A DNA stretch of 64,000 nucleotides from Pseudorhodoferax sp. Leaf267 (GTDB lineage: Bacteria > Pseudomonadota > Gammaproteobacteria > Burkholderiales > Burkholderiaceae_C): contig NZ_LMMV01000024.1 of NCBI RefSeq assembly GCF_001422405.1, forward strand, positions 95,047 to 159,046. Direction: 5' to 3'. Within the stretch, counting starts at the first letter, position 1, and the number at the start of each line of letters is the position of its first letter. The notes beneath the pieces are model-generated. The model saw only the letters and a program-made list of their open reading frames with translations. It did no database searches and had not been told where the DNA came from. Position numbers and translations under genes: made by a program. This document shows positions 33,145 through 41,676 of this stretch, in pieces.

Positions 33145-35559
33145 ATGCAGACCCCATGGTCATTCCCCACGCGTCCGTCCGCTGCGCCTGAAAGCGCCGA
33201 CCCTTGTCCCGCCGCGCCCAGCCTGCTGGCTGCGAATGCACCTGCGTTCCAGGGCTTCTGGATGGGCGGCTACGAGGGAGCCGACCATGTGAACGGCCAC
33301 GGCATCGCGCTGGACCCGAACCTGCGCAACGGCCACGCGGCCCGGCTCGACGAGGACTACGGCGCGCTGCAGGCATTGGGCATCCGCGTCGTGCGCGAGA
33401 GCATCGGCTGGCGCCTGCTGGAGCAGCGCGGCGCGGCGGGCGTGCAGGCCCTGCAGGCCCAGGCACGGCTCGCCGCGCGGCACGGCATCCAGGTGCTGTG
33501 GACGCTCATGCATTACGGCTGGCCGCCGCGGCTGGACCCGTTCACGCAGCCCGATGCCTTCGTCGACGCCTTCGCCCGGCACTGCGGCGCCGTGGCCGGG
33601 CTGCTGCAGGAGATCGACGGCCCGCCCGCGGCCTACCAGCCCGTCAACGAGATCTCGTTCCTGGCCTGGGCCGCCAGCAGTACCGGGCTCATCCACCCCC
33701 ATGTGCCATCGCATCCGGAGCGTGGCAGCGCGCTCAAGCGCGTGCTGGTGCGCGCGGCGCTGCGCGCGATGGACGCGATCCGCCGCGTGGCGCCGGCCGC
33801 GCGTTTCGTGCACACCGACCCGGTGGTGCACGTGGAGCCGCCGCTGGGCGCCGGGCCGGCCGTGTGCGCGCAAGCACTGCGCGAGCATGACAGCCAGTTC
33901 GAGGCCTGGGACATGCTGTGCGGCCGGCTCGCGCCCGAGCTCGGCGGCGCGCCGCATTACCTGGACCTGCCAGGCCTGAACTACTACCACGACAACCAAT
34001 GGGAGCATGGCTCGGGCGCGCGCCTGCACTGGCACCGCGACGACCCGCGCCGGCGGCCGTTCCACACGCTGGCCGACGCCGTATGGCAGCGCTACGGCCG
34101 GCCGCTGTGCATCTCGGAAACCGGCCACGTGGGCGAGGGCCGCGCCGCCTGGCTGGACCACCTGGCGGCCGAGCTCGGCACCTGCCGCGCGCGCGGCATC
34201 GCGCTCGCCGGCCTGTGCCTGTACCCCCTGATCGACCGGCCCGACTGGCAGAACGCCGACCACTGGCACCACAGCGGGCTGTGGGACGTGCCCGGTGCCA
34301 CGCATGGCGATTTCACGCGCCGCCTGTGCCAACCCTATGCCGACCGCCTGCGCCACTGGCTGCAGGCCTTCGACGCCGCTTCGCCTCTTCCTGTTTCCCC
34401 TCCAACCTGTACCCCCATGAACAGCATCATCGTTTTCTCGCATCTCCGTTGGGACTTCGTCTACCAGCGCCCCCAGCAGCTGCTGTCGCGTCTGGCGCCC
34501 CTGCATCCCATCCTGTTCGTGGAGGAGCCCATCCTGGGCGCCGACCATGCATGGGTCGAACGCCACAGCCCGTGCGCCGGGGTCACGGTGCTGCGCATGC
34601 ATGTCACGGGGCACGCCCCCGGCTTCGACGACGAGCACATGAACGTGATGCGCGCGCTGCTGCAGCAGGACCTGCTGGACCATGGCGTATGCGACTACCT
34701 GCTGTGGTTCTACACGCCCATGGCCTTGCCTCTGGCACGCGGCCTGCTGCCGCGCGGCATGGTCTACGACTGCATGGACGAGCTGGCGGCCTTCGACTTC
34801 GCGCCGCCCGCCCTCATCGCACGTGAAGACGCGTTGTTCGGCCAGGTCGACCTGGTGTTCACGGGCGGGCGCAGCCTGTACGAATCCAAACGCGGCCGGC
34901 ATGCCGACGTGCACTGCTTCCCGAGCAGCGTGGACCATGCGCATTTCGGCCACCGCGCCGTGGCCGACCACCCCGACCAGGCCGCGCTGGCCCGGCCGCG
35001 CCTGGGCTACTACGGCGTGATCGACGAGCGGCTGGACCTGGCCCTGGTGGCGGCACTGGCCGATGCGCATCCCGCCTGGCAGATCGTCATGGTCGGCCCG
35101 GTGGCCAAGGTCGATCCCGCCCGGTTGCCGCAGCGGCCCAACCTGCACTGGATGGGGCAGCGGCGCTACGACGAGCTGCCGGCCTTCCTGGCGGGCTGGG
35201 ACGTGTGCCTGATGCCGTTCGCGCTGAACGCCTCCACGCGCTTCATCAGCCCGACCAAGACGCTGGAATATCTGGCGGCCGGCAAGCCGGTGGTCAGCAC
35301 CGCGGTGCGCGACGTGGCGCAGCAATACGCCGACGTGGTGCCGATCGCGGCCTCGGCCGCCGAGTTCGTCGCTGCCTGCGAATGCATCCTGGCCCGGACC
35401 CCCGCCGAGCGCGCCACCTTCGCCTCGGCGGCCACGGCCACGGTGGCTGCCACCTCGTGGGACGGCACGGCCTCGGCCATGCAGGCCCTGCTGCGCCGCT
35501 TCGACGTGCGGCCCGTGGCGGCGAGCGCACCGGTGCGCGCACTCGTGCCGGCGGGCTGA
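33145..35559 (+). CDS. Glycoside hydrolase (clan GH-A)-glycosyltransferase fusion
   Basis: 804 residues from ATG 33145, the last Met before the first conserved block; no good ribosome site is visible. Residues 45-410 form a TIM-barrel glycosidase resembling GH1: acid/base Glu169 in YQPVNEISF and nucleophile Glu325 in CISETGH. Residues 425-790 are a GT-B glycosyltransferase: IIVFSHLRWDFVYQRPQQLL, GMVYDCMDEL, VDLVFTGGRSLYESK, LGYYGVIDERLD and the donor-site ISPTKTLEYLAAGKPVVST. An in-frame ATG at 34417 could also start the transferase alone. glf follows after five bases, so a galactofuranose-containing glycan is the likely product. A hydrolase and a transferase in one chain is unusual. Confidence 0.8.
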   Translation: MQTPWSFPTRPSAAPESADPCPAAPSLLAANAPAFQGFWMGGYEGADHVNGHGIALDPNLRNGHAARLDEDYGALQALGIRVVRESIGWRLLEQRGAAGVQALQAQARLAARHGIQVLWTLMHYGWPPRLDPFTQPDAFVDAFARHCGAVAGLLQEIDGPPAAYQPVNEISFLAWAASSTGLIHPHVPSHPERGSALKRVLVRAALRAMDAIRRVAPAARFVHTDPVVHVEPPLGAGPAVCAQALREHDSQFEAWDMLCGRLAPELGGAPHYLDLPGLNYYHDNQWEHGSGARLHWHRDDPRRRPFHTLADAVWQRYGRPLCISETGHVGEGRAAWLDHLAAELGTCRARGIALAGLCLYPLIDRPDWQNADHWHHSGLWDVPGATHGDFTRRLCQPYADRLRHWLQAFDAASPLPVSPPTCTPMNSIIVFSHLRWDFVYQRPQQLLSRLAPLHPILFVEEPILGADHAWVERHSPCAGVTVLRMHVTGHAPGFDDEHMNVMRALLQQDLLDHGVCDYLLWFYTPMALPLARGLLPRGMVYDCMDELAAFDFAPPALIAREDALFGQVDLVFTGGRSLYESKRGRHADVHCFPSSVDHAHFGHRAVADHPDQAALARPRLGYYGVIDERLDLALVAALADAHPAWQIVMVGPVAKVDPARLPQRPNLHWMGQRRYDELPAFLAGWDVCLMPFALNASTRFISPTKTLEYLAAGKPVVSTAVRDVAQQYADVVPIAASAAEFVAACECILARTPAERATFASAATATVAATSWDGTASAMQALLRRFDVRPVAASAPVRALVPAG

Positions 35560-35564
35560 ACGCC

Positions 35565-36716
35565 ATGGCCCACATCGCCATCGTCGGCGCCGGCTTCTCG
35601 GGCGCCGTGCTGGCCCAGGAGCTCGGCCAGGCCGGCCACCAGATCGACGTCTTCGACACGCGCGCCCACGTGGCCGGCAACTGCCACACCGAGCGCGACG
35701 CCGACAGCGGCGTGATGCTGCATGCCTATGGCCCGCACATCTTCCACACCAGCAACCAGCGCGTGTGGGACTACATCCGCCGCTTCGGCGAATTCATGCC
35801 CTTCGTGAACCGCGTCAAGGCCATCACGGGCGGGCGCGTGTACTCGCTGCCGCTGAACCTGCTGACCATCAACCAGTTCGTCGGCGCCACCTTCTCGCCC
35901 GCACAGGCCGAGGCCTACTTTGCGCAGGTCGGCGAGCGCGGCAGCGGCGAGCCGGCCAACTTCGAGGAGCAGGCGCTGCACCTGATGGGCCGCGACCTGT
36001 ACGCCGCCTTCTTCGAGGGCTACACCGCCAAGCAGTGGGGCATGCCCGCCGCGGCTTTGCCGGCCAGCATCCTCAAGCGCCTGCCCGTGCGCTTCAACTA
36101 CGACGACAACTACTACGCAAGCCAGTACCAGGGCATCCCGCGCGAGGGCTACACCGCCATCGTCACGCGGTTGCTGGACCTGCCCAGCGTGACGGTGCAC
36201 CTGGGCACGCGCTTCACGCGCGCATTGGCGGCCGGCTACGACCACGTCTTCTGCAGCGGGCCGATCGATGCCTGGTTCGGCTGCGACGAGGGCCGGCTCG
36301 GCTACCGCACGCTGGATTTCGTGCGCGAAGACCATGTGGGCGACCACCAGGGCAATGCCGTCATCAACTACTGCGACCTGTCCGTGCCGTGGACGCGCAT
36401 CTCCGAGCACAAGCACTTCGCCCCCTGGGAGCAGCACGCCGGCACCGTGGTGTTCAAGGAGTACAGCCGCCTGTGCGAGGAGGTCGACATCCCGTACTAC
36501 CCGATCCGGCTCGTGGCCGAGAAGGCGTTGCTCGCGCACTACGTGTCGCGCGCGCGGCTGGAGCCCAACGTCACCTTCCTGGGGCGCCTGGGCACCTACC
36601 GCTACATCGACATGCACGTGACGATCGCCGAGGCGCTGGAAGTGGCGCAGCGCTATGGCGACACCCAGGCGGCGCGCAAGCCCATGCCCAGCTTCGTGGT
36701 CGATCCCCTGGGGTAG
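35565..36716 (+). CDS. glf: UDP-galactopyranose mutase
   Basis: 383 residues, ATG five bases after the previous stop. FAD-binding start IAIVGAGFSGAVLAQELG, then YGPHIFHTSNQRVWDYI, VYSLPLNLLTINQFVG, GYTAKQWG, PVRFNYDDNYYASQYQG and the C-terminal LGRLGTYRYIDMHVTIAEAL are all signatures of Glf. The reduced flavin converts UDP-galactopyranose into UDP-galactofuranose. It is co-transcribed with the glycosidase-glycosyltransferase fusion, which may use the product. No other O-antigen or capsule genes are in this neighbourhood, so the pair looks like a small separate glycosylation unit. Confidence 0.95.
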   Translation: MAHIAIVGAGFSGAVLAQELGQAGHQIDVFDTRAHVAGNCHTERDADSGVMLHAYGPHIFHTSNQRVWDYIRRFGEFMPFVNRVKAITGGRVYSLPLNLLTINQFVGATFSPAQAEAYFAQVGERGSGEPANFEEQALHLMGRDLYAAFFEGYTAKQWGMPAAALPASILKRLPVRFNYDDNYYASQYQGIPREGYTAIVTRLLDLPSVTVHLGTRFTRALAAGYDHVFCSGPIDAWFGCDEGRLGYRTLDFVREDHVGDHQGNAVINYCDLSVPWTRISEHKHFAPWEQHAGTVVFKEYSRLCEEVDIPYYPIRLVAEKALLAHYVSRARLEPNVTFLGRLGTYRYIDMHVTIAEALEVAQRYGDTQAARKPMPSFVVDPLG

Positions 36717-36795
36717 AGGAGGCCCACGGCGCGTCGCCTTGGCGCTAGCATGCAGGCCGATTCCCGGCCCGGCATTCCTCCACGGAGACACACCC

Positions 36796-38508
36796 ATGAC
36801 CCACCCGCACTGGCCCGGCGTTGCAGCCCGGCTCGCCTGCCTGATCGCATGCGCCGGCATCGCCGGCTGCAACGACGCCGAAACCGAGGGGCAGGCCAAG
36901 ACCTGCAGCGAGCTGAACGGCATGGCGGTCGCCGCCAATGCCATCGGCCTGGCCACCACCGGTGCAGTCGTGACCAGCACCCAGGTCGTGCCGGCCGCCG
37001 GCACCGGCGCCGCGGCCATCGGCGAATACTGCAAGGTGCTGGGCAGCATCCAGCCGGTGGACAGCACGGCACCCAAGATCCTGTTCCAGCTCAACCTGCC
37101 GGCCACCTGGAACAGCAAGGCCATGATGTTCGGTGGCGGCGGCTACAACGGCACCATCGCCACCGGCGTGGGCAACGTGCCGGCCGGGCCGGCGGACCAG
37201 GCGGTGCCGCTGGGCCGCGGCTACGCCACCTTCGGCAGCGACTCCGGCCACCAGGCCAATGCCACCACCAGCCGCGACGGCAGCTTCGGCACCAACGACG
37301 AGGCGCTGCGCAACTTCTCGGGCGATGCGCTCAAGAAGACACACGACGTGGCCAAGGCCTTGATCCGCGCGCGCTACGGCAAGGCCGCGCAGCGCACCTA
37401 CTTCGCGGGCGGCTCCACGGGCGGGCGCGAGGCGCTGATCGCGGTCACCAACTGGCCGCAGGACTTCGACGGCGCCATCGTGCTCTACCCGGCCTGGAAC
37501 GCCGCTGCACTGGATCTGCAGTTCGGCCGCATCACGCGCCAGCTGGCCCTGCCGGGCGCCTACCCGAGCCGGGCCAAGCGCAAGCTGGTCTATGACGCCT
37601 CGGTGCAGGCCTGCGACGCGCTGGACGGCGTGGCCGACGGCCTGATCGCCAACATGGCCGCCTGCAACGACAGCTTCAACCTGGCGGCGGCCACGCTGAA
37701 CGGCGCGCCGCTGCGCTGCAGGGCCGGTGCCGACCTGGGCGACAGCTGCCTGTCCGATGCGCAGATCGCCTCGTTCAACACCTTCAACACGCCGCTCACG
37801 CTGCCCTATACGCTGGCCAGCGGCGAGACCACCTACCCCGGCTTCAACACCTGGGGCACGGACTTCGGCAACCCCGGCACGAGCGCGCTGCAGCCCACGG
37901 TGCTCACGCTGTCGCTGGGCACCGAGCAGCCGGCCAACCCCATGCCGCCCGTGACCGCGACCACGAGTCCGCCCTACGGCAGCACCTTCTGGGACCAGTG
38001 GGTCAAGTACTTCGTGACGCGCGACGCGAACTTCAACTCGCTGAGCCTGGACCCGCAGGCGCCCGGCCCATGGCAGGCCCGCATCGTCACGCTGACCGGG
38101 CTGCAGGACGTGAACAAGTCCGACCTGTCGGCCTTCCGCGCCCGGGGCGGCAAGATCCTGATGGCGCATGGCGCACACGACGCGCTGGTGAGCAACCGGG
38201 CCACGCAGCAGTACTGGAGCCGCCTGCGCAGCACCATGGGTGCGGCCACGGTCGACAGCTTCATGCGCTACTACGAGATCCCGGGCTACGGCCATGCCGT
38301 CAGCAGCGTGTTCAACGCGTCCTGGGACTCACTGACCGCGCTGGAGAACTGGGTCGAGAGAAACACAGTCCCGCCGGCCCAGGTCGTGGCAGACACGGCC
38401 GGCGTCTCGGGCCGCACGCGCCCGCTGTGCGGCTACCCGGCCTGGCCCAGGTACAACGGCACGGGCGACGTGAACCTGGCGGCCAGCTTCAGCTGCGCCA
38501 CGCAGTAG
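36796..38508 (+). CDS. Tannase/feruloyl-esterase-family lipoprotein
   Basis: 570 residues, ATG at 36796. The N terminus carries a lipobox, ACLIACAGIAGC, so the mature protein should be lipid-anchored. The tannase/feruloyl esterase family is shown by FGGGGYNGTI, YATFGSDSGHQA, the nucleophile motif GGSTGGRE with Ser207, the calcium-site-like CDALDGVADGLIAN, and the rest of the triad Asp462 (HGAHDALV) and His500 (IPGYGHAV). Several Cys pairs fit an exported fold. The family hydrolyses esters of gallic, ferulic or similar phenolic acids, matching the aromatic-degradation remnants nearby, though those are in another operon. The exact ester is unknown. Confidence 0.9.
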   Translation: MTHPHWPGVAARLACLIACAGIAGCNDAETEGQAKTCSELNGMAVAANAIGLATTGAVVTSTQVVPAAGTGAAAIGEYCKVLGSIQPVDSTAPKILFQLNLPATWNSKAMMFGGGGYNGTIATGVGNVPAGPADQAVPLGRGYATFGSDSGHQANATTSRDGSFGTNDEALRNFSGDALKKTHDVAKALIRARYGKAAQRTYFAGGSTGGREALIAVTNWPQDFDGAIVLYPAWNAAALDLQFGRITRQLALPGAYPSRAKRKLVYDASVQACDALDGVADGLIANMAACNDSFNLAAATLNGAPLRCRAGADLGDSCLSDAQIASFNTFNTPLTLPYTLASGETTYPGFNTWGTDFGNPGTSALQPTVLTLSLGTEQPANPMPPVTATTSPPYGSTFWDQWVKYFVTRDANFNSLSLDPQAPGPWQARIVTLTGLQDVNKSDLSAFRARGGKILMAHGAHDALVSNRATQQYWSRLRSTMGAATVDSFMRYYEIPGYGHAVSSVFNASWDSLTALENWVERNTVPPAQVVADTAGVSGRTRPLCGYPAWPRYNGTGDVNLAASFSCATQ

Positions 38509-38600
38509 CGCCAGCGCGCCGCTGGGGCGCGCGGTACGGGAATTCGGGCGCGCGTCCCGATTGCTGGCATGCTGGGGCCTTGCTTTCCACCGGCAGTTCC

Positions 38601-38933
38601 ATGCGCGTACGCCCATTGCTCCTGGCGGCCACGCTGGCCCTGGCAGGCCTGGCCGCCGCACAGCCCACCACCGCGCCAGACCCGGCCACGTGCACGGCCG
38701 ACATCGCCGCGCTCGAGCAGGCCATGGACCAGGCGCGCGAGCGCGGCCAGATGCTGCGCCGGCGCCAGCTGGCCGAGGAGATGGCGGCGCTGCAGGCCCG
38801 CTGCGAGGGTGCGGCCACGGTCGAGAGCCGGTCGGCGCGCATCGCGCGGCTGGAGCAGGAGGTGCTGGCGCTGCGCAAGGCGCTGGACTATGCACAGGAG
38901 CAGCTGCGGCAGGCGCGCAGCGCGGCTCCCTGA
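38601..38933 (+). CDS. Small secreted coiled-coil protein (DUF1090-like)
   Basis: 110 residues, ATG at 38601. A signal peptide runs to LAGLAAAQ. The mature part begins with a Cys-containing helix (CTADIAALEQAMDQARERGQ), has a second Cys in ALQARCEGAA, and ends with a long heptad-like helix (RIARLEQEVLALRKALDYAQ). The two Cys residues could pair across the hairpin. The layout resembles DUF1090/YqjC periplasmic proteins, which have no known role. It is monocistronic between the tannase-type and AI-2E-type genes. Confidence 0.75.
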   Translation: MRVRPLLLAATLALAGLAAAQPTTAPDPATCTADIAALEQAMDQARERGQMLRRRQLAEEMAALQARCEGAATVESRSARIARLEQEVLALRKALDYAQEQLRQARSAAP

Positions 38934-39073
38934 AGCCCGGCTGCACTGTCCGAAAGTTCACCGGCACTGCCGTTGAGCGCCTACAAGCGCCCGCTGCCGA
39001 TGGGCCCTATGCTCCAGCCTGTCCGCAACGGACAGGCGCGCACAACCAGCCCGGTTCGTGAAAAAGGTGAGCA

Positions 39074-41575
39074 GTGACCGACAAACTCCAGAGTCCACAA
39101 AGCGGCGAGCTGCACGACGACGACAGGGCGCGCCGGCCCAGCGATCCGCTGGCGCCGACCTTCGGCACGGCGGGCGAAGCCACGCAGGCCATCCTCGCCT
39201 TGCTGCCGGAGCTCAAGCTCACCATTGGCCTGGTCACGGCGGCCTGCATCATCGCGGGGCTGTACTTCGGCCGCGACGTGCTGGTGCCCCTGGCACTGGC
39301 CATCTTCCTCGGCTTCGTGCTGGACCCGCTCGTCGTCAAGCTCAGGCGCCTGGGCCTGCCCAGGACGCCGGCCGTGATCGTGGTGGCCATCGCGACCCTC
39401 GCCGTGATCGCGCTGAGCGCGACCTTTCTGGCGACGCAGGTCTCCACGCTCAGTGCGCGCCTGCCCACCTACCAGAGCAACATCGCCGACAAACTGAAGA
39501 CCTTGCGACAGAACGTCGACCGGCCCGGCATGTTCGAGGGCGCGCTCAGGACGCTGGAGACCGTGCGCCGCGAGATCAATGTGGTGGTGGCAGCGCCACG
39601 CCCGGCGGCCGCCGCATCGCAGGCGAGCGGCGACCTGCCGCCCCGGCGCGTCCTGATCGAGGAGACGCCCCAGTCGGTCATCGAGCAGGCGACGGACTGG
39701 TTGAGGCTGGGCAGCGGGCCACTGGCGACCACCGGCATCGTGATGGTGTTCGTCGTGTTGATCCTGCTGGACCGCCTGGACCTGCGCGACCGCATGTTGC
39801 GGCTGTGGGGTGGCAGTTTGCAACGTTCCACCGACGCCATGGACGAGGCCGGGGCGCGGATCAGCAAGTACCTGATCATGCAGCTCGTGGTCAATGCCAG
39901 CTTCGGGCTGCCGTTCGCGCTGGGCCTGTGGCTGATCGGCATACCGGGGGCCTTGCTGTGGGGCGTGGCGGCGGTGATCACCCGCTTCGTGCCCTATGTC
40001 GGGCCCATGCTCTCGTCGGTGTTCCCGCTGGTGCTCGCGTTCGCCATCGACCCGGGCTGGGGCATGGTGCTGTGGACGCTCGGGCTGATCGCCGCGCTGC
40101 AGCTCATCAGCAGCTACATCATCGCCCCCTTGCTGTATGGCGCCAGCACCGGGCTGTCGGCGATCTCGCTCATGACATCGGCCATCTTCTGGACGGCCAT
40201 GTGGGGACCGGTCGGCCTGGTGATGTCGACGCCGCTGACTGTCTGCCTGCTGGTGATCGGGCGCTACCTGCCGCGCCTGCAGTTCCTGGACGTGCTGCTG
40301 GGCAGCCAGCCCGCGCTGGACACGCCCACGCGGATCTACCAGCGCCTGCTGGCCGGCGACGTCGAGGAAGCGACCGAACTCGCACACGAACAGACGGCCG
40401 GTGGCAAGGTGACCGCGTTCTACGATCAGGTGGGCCTGCCGGTGCTGCGCATGGCAAGCCACGACCATGCGATTGCGTCCACGGCGCAGCACCGCCACCG
40501 CGTGGTCATCGGCATGAACGCACTCATCGACGATGTCGCCGACCAGAACCCGAGCACCACGAGCTCCGGCCAGCTGATGGCCGTCTGCCTGGGTGCCAAG
40601 TGGGAGGTGGACTCGCTGGCGGCACGCATGCTCGCCCATGTGCTGTCGCTCGAAGGCATTCCGGCAGAGCACCGCCCTGCGGCGACGGTCAGCGCCGACT
40701 ACGTCGGGCGGCTCGACATCAAGGGGGCCAAGGTCATCCTGCTGTCGTATTTCAGTGGTGATCCGCGCATCGCCGCGCGCCAGTTCTGCCGTCGCCTGCG
40801 CAGGCGCTGGCCCGATGCGCAGATCATCCTGGGCCTGTGGAACGCGCCGCCCGAGTTGCTGGGCGAGCAGGCGTGCAAGGACCTGGGCGCCGATGCCGTG
40901 GTCACCTCGGTCAACGAGGCCGTGGTGCGGATCGTGGCCCTGACCGGGGCACGCCTGGCCGGGGGCTACGAGCCGGCCCCGGTCCTGCCCGACGACGGCG
41001 CCCGCGTTCAGGCGCTGCGCCAGAGCGGAGCGCTCGACGCCCGGGCGATTCCGTTGTTCGATGCCGCGTCCAAGCGCGCTGCCGACATCTTCGACGTGCC
41101 GCTGGCGATGGTCTCGCTGATCGACCACGACCGCCAGATCATCGGCTCGGCCCGCGGCTCGCTCACCAGCGCCGGGCCGGGTGGCAGCGCCGCACTTGCC
41201 AGCGAGGACCTCAACATGCCGCGGTCCCTGTCGATGTGCGGCCATGTCGTGGCCACCTCGCAGACCATGGTCGTGCCGGACGTGGCGCGCGACCTGCGCT
41301 TCGCCGGCAACCCGGCGCTTGCGGCCAAGGGGGTGCGCTTTTATGCCGGCGCGCCCCTGCGCAGCGCCAGCGGCCACCTGCTGGGCTCGCTGTGCCTGCT
41401 GGACCTGCAGCCCAGGATGATGACCGACCGGGAAGTGAAGCTGCTCGAGGCCATGGCCGACGACCTGGTGGCGACCCTGCACCAGCACAGCCTGGACTGG
41501 AAAGTCAGCCTGCCCAGCGAGGAGGTGCCGCAACAGGCATCGGCCATCGTCGGGCAGCCCATCGCGGTGGGCTGA
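39074..41575 (+). CDS. AI-2E/PerM-family membrane protein with B12-domain-like and GAF domains
   Basis: 833 residues from GTG, with AGGTGA upstream. Residues 45-410 form the AI-2E transporter/PerM module of about seven membrane segments: VLVPLALAIFLGFVLDPLV, PGALLWGVAAVITRFVPYVG and GPVGLVMSTPLTVCLLVIGR. Residues 500-640 are soluble and resemble a cobalamin-binding-like Rossmann region (AKVILLSYFSGDPRIAARQF, WPDAQIILGLWNAPPELLG). Residues 670-815 form a GAF domain (AMVSLIDHDRQIIGSARG, SMCGHVVATSQTMVVPDV, GVRFYAGAPLRSASGHLLG). PerM relatives export small molecules or ions. The cytoplasmic sensor tail suggests gated transport or signalling. It is convergent with the MalT-like gene. Confidence 0.82.
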   Translation: MTDKLQSPQSGELHDDDRARRPSDPLAPTFGTAGEATQAILALLPELKLTIGLVTAACIIAGLYFGRDVLVPLALAIFLGFVLDPLVVKLRRLGLPRTPAVIVVAIATLAVIALSATFLATQVSTLSARLPTYQSNIADKLKTLRQNVDRPGMFEGALRTLETVRREINVVVAAPRPAAAASQASGDLPPRRVLIEETPQSVIEQATDWLRLGSGPLATTGIVMVFVVLILLDRLDLRDRMLRLWGGSLQRSTDAMDEAGARISKYLIMQLVVNASFGLPFALGLWLIGIPGALLWGVAAVITRFVPYVGPMLSSVFPLVLAFAIDPGWGMVLWTLGLIAALQLISSYIIAPLLYGASTGLSAISLMTSAIFWTAMWGPVGLVMSTPLTVCLLVIGRYLPRLQFLDVLLGSQPALDTPTRIYQRLLAGDVEEATELAHEQTAGGKVTAFYDQVGLPVLRMASHDHAIASTAQHRHRVVIGMNALIDDVADQNPSTTSSGQLMAVCLGAKWEVDSLAARMLAHVLSLEGIPAEHRPAATVSADYVGRLDIKGAKVILLSYFSGDPRIAARQFCRRLRRRWPDAQIILGLWNAPPELLGEQACKDLGADAVVTSVNEAVVRIVALTGARLAGGYEPAPVLPDDGARVQALRQSGALDARAIPLFDAASKRAADIFDVPLAMVSLIDHDRQIIGSARGSLTSAGPGGSAALASEDLNMPRSLSMCGHVVATSQTMVVPDVARDLRFAGNPALAAKGVRFYAGAPLRSASGHLLGSLCLLDLQPRMMTDREVKLLEAMADDLVATLHQHSLDWKVSLPSEEVPQQASAIVGQPIAVG

Positions 41576-41646
41576 TCCGCGGCCCCGCAGCACGGCGTGC
41601 GGCGGGACGCCCGCGCGGACCACCGGCAGCCGGCCAACCGAATACC

Positions 41647-41676
41647 AGGGGCGGCACATGCGGTGCCGCCGGCCCC
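41647..41676. terminator. Stem-loop between convergent genes
   Basis: GGCGGCAC at 41650-41657 and GTGCCGCC at 41663-41670 form a perfect 8-bp stem with a five-base loop, extended by AGG/CCT pairs around a bulge. It lies directly at the stop of the MalT-like gene and 70 bases after the AI-2E-type gene. There is no clear T tract, so it may be a weak or Rho-assisted bidirectional terminator. Confidence 0.5.

Noticed and set aside
34417-35559. Separate glycosyltransferase gene starting at ATG 34417
   Set aside because: Possible, but there is no stop between the domains and no ribosome site before this ATG, so I annotated one fused gene and noted the alternative.
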